From the NCBI GenBank assembly GCA_023431205.1, contig JAEYXQ010000089.1:1-9120 (forward strand): a DNA stretch of 9,120 nt, given 5' to 3'. Of the stretch, positions 4,675 to 9,120 are shown piece after piece; within the stretch, counting starts at the first letter, position 1, and every line of letters begins with the position of its first letter. This stretch comes from Pseudomonadota bacterium. Its GTDB lineage: Bacteria; Pseudomonadota; Alphaproteobacteria; Rhizobiales; Devosiaceae. Below the pieces are notes generated by a model, which was given only the letters and a program-made list of their open reading frames with translations, did no database searches and had not been told where the DNA came from. Both the position numbers and the translations under genes were made by a program.

Positions 4675-6420
4675 ATGAGCACCGCGCCCGACGAGGCCCC
4701 TGCACAGCAATCGGTACTGGAAGCACTCGAGCAGCTCCTAGCGTGGCCGGACATTGCCCGCTCGCCCCAGCTGGCGCGCTTTCTCGAGTACATCGTGCGG
4801 CGCACCATCGCCGGTGAGACAGATTCAATCAAGGCGTATTCGATCGCCGTCGACGTGCTCGGGCGCTCCAGCACTTTCGATCCGCAGACCGACCCTATCG
4901 TCAGAGTCCAGGCCCGGCGCCTGAGAGCGCTGCTAGATGAGTATTACCGCGGCCCGGGCGAGACCAGCCCGGTGCGCATCGTGCTGCCGACCGGCCGCTA
5001 TGTGCCGCAGTTCGTGTGGGCACATGCTGGCGTGCCCGCAGAGGTGGCGACGGAAGCGCCGGAGGGCGAGGCTCAAGCGGTTTTCGCGAGGGGGCTGAGG
5101 ACCGGACGCTTCCTGCTGACATGGCTGGGGCTGGCGGCGCTGGCAGTGGGGTTGGGGCTCGTCGCCTACCTGATCGCCGACCTGCGGCTGGTGGAGGGGC
5201 TGTCGACACGGCGCTCCGAGGCAATGGGACCGCCGCAGCTGACGGTGATGGAGTTTCAGAACCTGCGGGGCGCGGGGGCCGGGGCGCCGGTGTCGGCGGG
5301 CCTCGCCATCGAGCTCGTCACCGATCTGCAGCAGTTCGGTATCATCGACGCGCGCTATCAGCCCAACAGCGAGGACGGCACCGACCGGGACGGCGGACTG
5401 GTGCTGACGGGGATCGTTCGCCCCGATGGCTCGGTGGTGCAGTACAGCGCCATCCTGACCGACAGCCGCAGCGCCGAGGTGGTGTGGAACCTCACCATCC
5501 CCATCGGGGGCAGCGAAGCCCGCGACCAGATGGTGCTGGATATCGTGTCCCGGCGGCTCAGCCTGACGCTGGGCAGTCCGCGCGGGCCGCTGCACGCCGA
5601 GGCGCGACGGTTGCTGGCGCGGGAGACTGCCGAGGGACGGGAGAGCCCCTATCTTTGCCGGGTGCTGTTTGACATCTACCGCGAGACCATGACGGGAGCG
5701 GATGCGGCACGAGCCAGCCGGTGTTTTGCCGCCCTGACTGAAGCGGAGCGGGATGAGCCCATGGTGCTGGCGGCCATTGCGAGCCTGACGGCGGAGTATG
5801 CCAGCCCCGAGGTCAGCCCGCTGGAGACGCAAGCGGACCGGGAGCGGCTGGCCGCCGATCTGCTGCAGCGGGCGCTCACGCGGGATGCCACCAACGCTTT
5901 CGTGTGGCAGCAGCGAGGTTGGCTGCGCGAGCGCAGCGGCGACCTCGAAGGGGCGCTGGCCGACTACAAGTCGGCGCTGCAGCTCAATCCCGCCGATGGC
6001 GATGCGCTGGCGGCCAATGCCCGGGCGCTGGCGTTTGCCGGCCGGGTGGTGGAGGCGGAGCCAACCGCAACCGGCGCGGTGCGGATGACCCCGGACCCGC
6101 CGGCGTGGTATTACGGGGCGCCGGCGCTGATCGAGTTGCGGCGCGGGGCCAACGCGCTGGCACTGCAATATGCCGAGGCTTATGTGCCGGCCGACCGGGA
6201 GCTGGGGCCGGTGCTCGCCATCCTGGCGGGATGGTCGATCGGCAGCAGCACGGCGGTGAACCGGTATCTACCGCAGGTGCTGGAACTGCCGGCGTTCCGC
6301 GCCGAGGGCGTGCTGCCGCGGCTGCGGCAGCGGATCGGCGACGAGGCGCTGCTGGAGCAGATTCGCAACGGGCTGACCGCGGCGGGCATGCCGGAAAACG
6401 CGCTGGACGAGCCGTTCTAG
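4675..6420 (+). CDS. Single-pass membrane protein: N-terminal regulator-like domain, TolB-like domain, TPR
   Basis: A 581-residue protein of no established function. Residues 14-115 form a domain common at the N-terminus of alphaproteobacterial proteins often labelled adenylate cyclase or TPR protein. Its marks are ARSPQLARFLEYIV (28-41), IKAYSIAVDVLGR (52-64), FDPQTDPIVRVQARRLR (68-84) and a basic, wing-like end RIVLPTGRYVPQF (101-113). No cyclase catalytic domain is present. A membrane helix lies at about 146-168 with arginines on its inner side, placing the N-terminus in the cytoplasm. Residues about 187-300 look like the TolB-like module found in such proteins (LTVMEFQNL, VLTGIVRPDG, LTDSRSAEVVWNLTI). 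TPR-like helices follow, the clearest at about 408-441 (GDLEGALADYKSALQLNP). The layout recalls CadC-type one-component sensors: cytoplasmic DNA-binding domain, one helix, periplasmic sensor. That is an inference; a scaffold role is equally possible. Its stop codon overlaps that of murD2, which converges on it. Confidence 0.85.
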   Translation: MSTAPDEAPAQQSVLEALEQLLAWPDIARSPQLARFLEYIVRRTIAGETDSIKAYSIAVDVLGRSSTFDPQTDPIVRVQARRLRALLDEYYRGPGETSPVRIVLPTGRYVPQFVWAHAGVPAEVATEAPEGEAQAVFARGLRTGRFLLTWLGLAALAVGLGLVAYLIADLRLVEGLSTRRSEAMGPPQLTVMEFQNLRGAGAGAPVSAGLAIELVTDLQQFGIIDARYQPNSEDGTDRDGGLVLTGIVRPDGSVVQYSAILTDSRSAEVVWNLTIPIGGSEARDQMVLDIVSRRLSLTLGSPRGPLHAEARRLLARETAEGRESPYLCRVLFDIYRETMTGADAARASRCFAALTEAERDEPMVLAAIASLTAEYASPEVSPLETQADRERLAADLLQRALTRDATNAFVWQQRGWLRERSGDLEGALADYKSALQLNPADGDALAANARALAFAGRVVEAEPTATGAVRMTPDPPAWYYGAPALIELRRGANALALQYAEAYVPADRELGPVLAILAGWSIGSSTAVNRYLPQVLELPAFRAEGVLPRLRQRIGDEALLEQIRNGLTAAGMPENALDEPF

Positions 6421-7709
6421 GGGCCGAAGCGGTCGCGGGCCAGGGCAATGAAGCGGTTGCCGCGCTCCTCGAAGTTCTTGAACTGATTGTAGGACGGCGC
6501 GCCTGGAGACAGGATCACGGTGTCGAAGCGCCCGCGGCGTTCCGCCAGTGCGCTCATGGCGTGTTCCAGATCGGGTGCCTCGATGACCTCGAGGGCCGGG
6601 GCGGCAACGCGCGAGGCGGCGGCGAGGCGGGTGCCGGTGACCGGCAGGCAGACCAGGGTGGTGACGCCGGCGCCGGCGAGGCGACCGGCGAGATCGGCAT
6701 AGACCTGTTCGCGTTCGTGCCCGCCGGCGATAAGGGCTATGCGCCGGCCGGAATAGGCCGCGAGAGCGGCTTTGGTGGCCTCGGGCGTGGTCGAGATTGA
6801 ATCATCAACAAAGACGATTGTGCCGAAGCGGTGTTCCTCGAGGCGGTGGGGCAGGGGCGCGAAGGCGGCAATGCCGGAGAGGATTCCGTCCAGGGTGGCG
6901 CCGGTAGCGAGGGCGATCTCCGCGGCGAGGCGCGCGTTGTCGAGATTGTGGGCGCCGCGGAGGCGCGACTTCGCCACGGCGGCGTCGACCGCGGCGCTTT
7001 CGTCGGCATCGAGCAGGCGGACGAGGCGGCGATGATCGCGAACGGCCCTGGCCACGAGTGCATTGCCGCGGGCGGCGGCACCGAGGGCGACGGCGAAGCC
7101 GCCGTCGCGGTCGATCAGGTTGAGCTTGTCGGCATAGTAGCGCTCGACCGAGCCGTGCCAGTCGACGTGCTCGGGGTAGAGATTGGTGACCGCGGCAAGG
7201 TCGGGGACGAAGTCCATGTCCGCGGTCTGGTAGCTCGAGAGCTCGAAGATGACGACGCTGTTGCGGTCCGCAGCCTCCAGCGGGGCGAGTCCGACATTGC
7301 CGGCGAGGCCGGCATCGACGCCGGACTTCACCAGCATCAGGTGGGCGAGGGTGGCGGTGGTCGACTTGCCCTTGGTGCCGGTGATGGCAATGACGGTGCG
7401 GCCGTGCCGGTAGGTGGCGCCCCAAAGGTTGAGGTTGGAGGTGACGGGAATGCCGGCCTCGCGCGCCAACTCGAAGACGGGCTTGTAGCGCGACACACCC
7501 GGTGACTTGACGATGGTGCGGAAGCGGCGATGGGCGATGGCATCGACCAATTCGGCAGGCTCGATCGGGATGGTGCCGGAGATGTCGGCGATGCCGCTGT
7601 CCACGGTGATGAACACCGGCAGGTCCGGCTGGCGGGCCTGCAGAAAGGCGCGGGTGGACTGGGCCTCGCGCCCGGCGCCGTAGAGCAGGACCGGGGCGTC
7701 AAACCGCAT
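6417..7709 (-). CDS. murD2: UDP-N-acetylmuramoyl-L-alanine--L-glutamate ligase (MurD2 type)
   Basis: A 430-residue cytoplasmic Mur ligase. The central ATPase motif GTKGKST is at 111-117, followed by ELSSYQ 156-161, NLYPEHVDWHG 176-186, a lysine at 195 in the position of the carbamylated lysine of MurD, HNLDNAR 254-260, and the C-terminal domain with DDSISTTPEATKAAL 302-316, IAGGHE 327-332 and LSPGAPSYNQFKNFEERG 400-417. Classical D-Glu-adding MurD has SPACASxDQF at that last place. The divergence there, plus the neighbouring murL, points to MurD2 (EC 6.3.2.53), which adds L-glutamate to UDP-MurNAc-L-Ala with ATP. The ATG at 7709 overlaps the end of murL by 11 bp with only a weak AAGG upstream, suggesting translational coupling. 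The stop TAG shares CTAG (6417-6420) with the stop of the convergent TPR gene. An ordinary MurD is the alternative, but the context makes it unlikely. Confidence 0.9.
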   Translation of the reverse strand: MRFDAPVLLYGAGREAQSTRAFLQARQPDLPVFITVDSGIADISGTIPIEPAELVDAIAHRRFRTIVKSPGVSRYKPVFELAREAGIPVTSNLNLWGATYRHGRTVIAITGTKGKSTTATLAHLMLVKSGVDAGLAGNVGLAPLEAADRNSVVIFELSSYQTADMDFVPDLAAVTNLYPEHVDWHGSVERYYADKLNLIDRDGGFAVALGAAARGNALVARAVRDHRRLVRLLDADESAAVDAAVAKSRLRGAHNLDNARLAAEIALATGATLDGILSGIAAFAPLPHRLEEHRFGTIVFVDDSISTTPEATKAALAAYSGRRIALIAGGHEREQVYADLAGRLAGAGVTTLVCLPVTGTRLAAASRVAAPALEVIEAPDLEHAMSALAERRGRFDTVILSPGAPSYNQFKNFEERGNRFIALARDRFGP

Positions 7710-9057
7710 AGGCGGCGACCTTGGCGGCGAGCGCGGGGGGAATGTGGTGGTCGTGGCTGTCGGTCAGGCACTCGGCCATGGCGCGCTGCAGCTTCTCCTC
7801 GCCGTACTGGGCGAAGAGGTCGCCCTTGACGGCGCGCACCACGGCGTCCTCGTGCCAGTCGGCGTGGCGGGTGAGGGTGTAGAGGCAGGCAGCGGCCTCA
7901 AGAATCTCACCGACGCATTCCCAGGGTTTCTGGCCGGCCAGGCCCGCCAGTTCGCGGAAGGAGCGCTCATTGGCGGGGTTGTCGAGCAGGTTCTGGCCGA
8001 AGATGCCGACCAGCCGCTCCTTGGCCATGAAGGGCGCAAAGATCAGGAAGACGAAGTGGCATTTGGGGCATTCGCCGCACCAGAGCGGGCCGTCATTGCC
8101 GTTGAGGCGGAAGTTGCGGTTGCAGCTCGAAAACACGTGGTCGAAGCGGCCGGCATTGGTGAACAAGGAGGCGATGCGCGCTTCGGAATAGGGGCGCAGG
8201 AGGGAGTAGTATTTGAGGGCGCCGCCGGTGGCGTTGGCGAGGGTGTCGGCGAGCAGGAGTTCGAAGCCGAGGGACTTGGAATACTGGTGGTTGGTCTCGC
8301 GACCGTCGAACTCGACATTCCCCTCGCTGGCGGAGCGCTCGTTGGAGAGGACGATCTCGTCATAGCCGTGCAGCAGCGCGCAGAGGGCCGCAATCATGGA
8401 GTTGATGGCGGTGGAGGGCACGTGGCCGTTGAGATAGCCGGGCTCCTTGCCGAGCCGCACCATTTCGGGGTCGAGGGTGCGGGTGACGTAGAGCGGTGAG
8501 ACGCCAAGCGAGTCGATGGAGGTGACGATCGGGCCCTTGGGATTGACGGCGAAGGGGGTGAAGTCGGCGCCGACATGGCTCAGGAGGTCGACGCTGACCA
8601 GGGAATCCTTGCCGCCGCCGATGGGCAGGAGGGCGCGGCGGGGCAGGTTGGCGCGCGCGATGGCGCCTTGGGTGTCGGCGGGCGCCTCGAGGGTCAGGCG
8701 GCCGAAGCGGGCGAGATTGTTGCGGGCATAGAACTCGCCGAGGCCGTTCTCGTAGACGTCGATGACGAAGGCCCGTTCGGCGTCGGTCAGCGGAATGGTC
8801 GCCGCAGCAATGGTGAGCGGAGCCTTGAGCTTGAAGTAGCTGGTGCCGAGCACGATGGCAGTGAGGCCGAGGAGCTTGCGGAAGGCGGGTGTGTCAGCCA
8901 GCGCCGGATCGGCCGGCGGCGGCAGGCGAAGGGTCTCCGTGAAGCGGAGTTCGCCCAGCCGGTAGGGCAGGCGCACCTCGCCGGTCGCGGGGTCGAAGGC
9001 GGGCTCGTCGATATGGAAGGTGTCGGTCAAGGCAGGGCTCGCATGGGTGCACATCAT
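7699..9057 (-). CDS. murL: UDP-MurNAc-L-Ala-L-glutamate epimerase (MurL)
   Basis: A protein of about 452 residues matching MurL (EC 5.1.1.23), which inverts the terminal L-Glu of UDP-MurNAc-L-Ala-L-Glu to D-Glu while splitting ATP to AMP and pyrophosphate. Counting from the ATG at 9057: a PP-loop-like nucleotide motif PIGGGKDSLVSVDLL at 145-159 fits AMP/PPi chemistry; SNERSASEGNVEFDGRETNHQYS lies at about 238-260, split here as SNERSASEGN and GRETNHQYS; and a cysteine-rich stretch CNRNF plus WCGECPKCHF lies at about 312-335. The length is usual for the family. The start is unclear: ATG codons at 9057 and 9054 and a GTG at 9072 are all in frame, none with a clear Shine-Dalgarno, and a stop lies upstream. 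It is the first gene of the pair, its product acting after MurD2. No signal peptide or membrane helix is seen. Confidence 0.9.
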   Translation of the reverse strand: MMCTHASPALTDTFHIDEPAFDPATGEVRLPYRLGELRFTETLRLPPPADPALADTPAFRKLLGLTAIVLGTSYFKLKAPLTIAAATIPLTDAERAFVIDVYENGLGEFYARNNLARFGRLTLEAPADTQGAIARANLPRRALLPIGGGKDSLVSVDLLSHVGADFTPFAVNPKGPIVTSIDSLGVSPLYVTRTLDPEMVRLGKEPGYLNGHVPSTAINSMIAALCALLHGYDEIVLSNERSASEGNVEFDGRETNHQYSKSLGFELLLADTLANATGGALKYYSLLRPYSEARIASLFTNAGRFDHVFSSCNRNFRLNGNDGPLWCGECPKCHFVFLIFAPFMAKERLVGIFGQNLLDNPANERSFRELAGLAGQKPWECVGEILEAAACLYTLTRHADWHEDAVVRAVKGDLFAQYGEEKLQRAMAECLTDSHDHHIPPALAAKVAAYAV

Positions 9058-9120
9058 ATAGGTGATTTGCACGCGTGGCGGGAGTGGGGCGTGCGGGCGC
9101 GTCCGCCGGGGTCACCGTCG
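9058..9120. other. Upstream region of murL, nothing assigned
   Basis: Sixty-three bases upstream of murL run to the window edge. On the minus strand the bases next to the start (CTATAT) look like an alphaproteobacterial -10 box, but no -35 box is found at a suitable distance. No further gene start is supported. Confidence 0.3.

Noticed and set aside
4933..6168. A 411-codon open frame antisense to the TPR gene
   Set aside because: Long stop-free antisense frames are expected in GC-rich coding DNA. The product is rich in R, Q, P and H with no recognisable domain.
7744..8499. A 251-codon open frame antisense to murL (and a similar one at 6831-7505 antisense to murD2)
   Set aside because: Both mirror strongly conserved genes and read as low-complexity G, A, V and E sequence typical of shadow frames.
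9054..9072. CTATAT as the murL promoter -10 box
   Set aside because: No matching -35 box lies 16-18 bases upstream, and it directly overlaps the possible start codons.
1..9120. A defence island, toxin-antitoxin pair, CRISPR array or phage region
   Set aside because: All long genes are assigned to metabolic, signalling or cell-wall families, and no regularly spaced repeats are present.

Overview
This is about 9.1 kb of GC-rich DNA, probably from an alphaproteobacterium of the Hyphomicrobiales (a Devosia-like or rhizobial relative). That placement is inferred from base composition, codon use and gene families. No rRNA or other marker gene is present to confirm it.

Layout, left to right. (1) Positions 1 to about 123 hold the end of an IS5-family insertion sequence: the first 18 codons of its transposase on the minus strand, a hairpin that covers the transposase ribosome binding site, and the terminal region. 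The element abuts the stop codon of the next gene. (2) 124-2367 (-) encodes a membrane-bound CHASE4-GGDEF-EAL protein for cyclic-di-GMP metabolism. (3) Divergent from it, 2485-3534 (+) encodes a xylitol/sorbitol-type NAD-dependent medium-chain dehydrogenase, followed 62 bp later by a small MgtC/SapB-family membrane protein (3597-4139, +). (4) 4140-4674 is about 535 bp with no convincing gene. It holds several inverted repeats, including a possible three-arm RNA fold at 4479-4544 and a perfect 12-bp palindrome in a candidate promoter. (5) 4675-6420 (+) encodes a 581-residue single-pass membrane protein with a cytoplasmic N-terminal domain, a TolB-like domain and TPR repeats. (6) Convergent with it is the two-gene operon murL-murD2 (9057 to 6417, -), with an 11-bp overlap between the genes.

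The clearest biological story is murL-murD2. MurD2 adds L-glutamate to UDP-MurNAc-L-Ala, and MurL then epimerises that glutamate to the D form on the nucleotide-linked dipeptide. This replaces the usual MurI (free glutamate racemase) plus MurD (D-Glu ligase) route to peptidoglycan. The pathway is known from Xanthomonas and is not new, but it is an uncommon way of making the cell wall. The least understood part is the TPR membrane protein and its structured upstream region. It is tail-to-tail with murD2, the two stop codons sharing one CTAG, so there is no operon link to the wall genes. I see no CRISPR array, tRNA, rRNA, phage gene or toxin-antitoxin pair.
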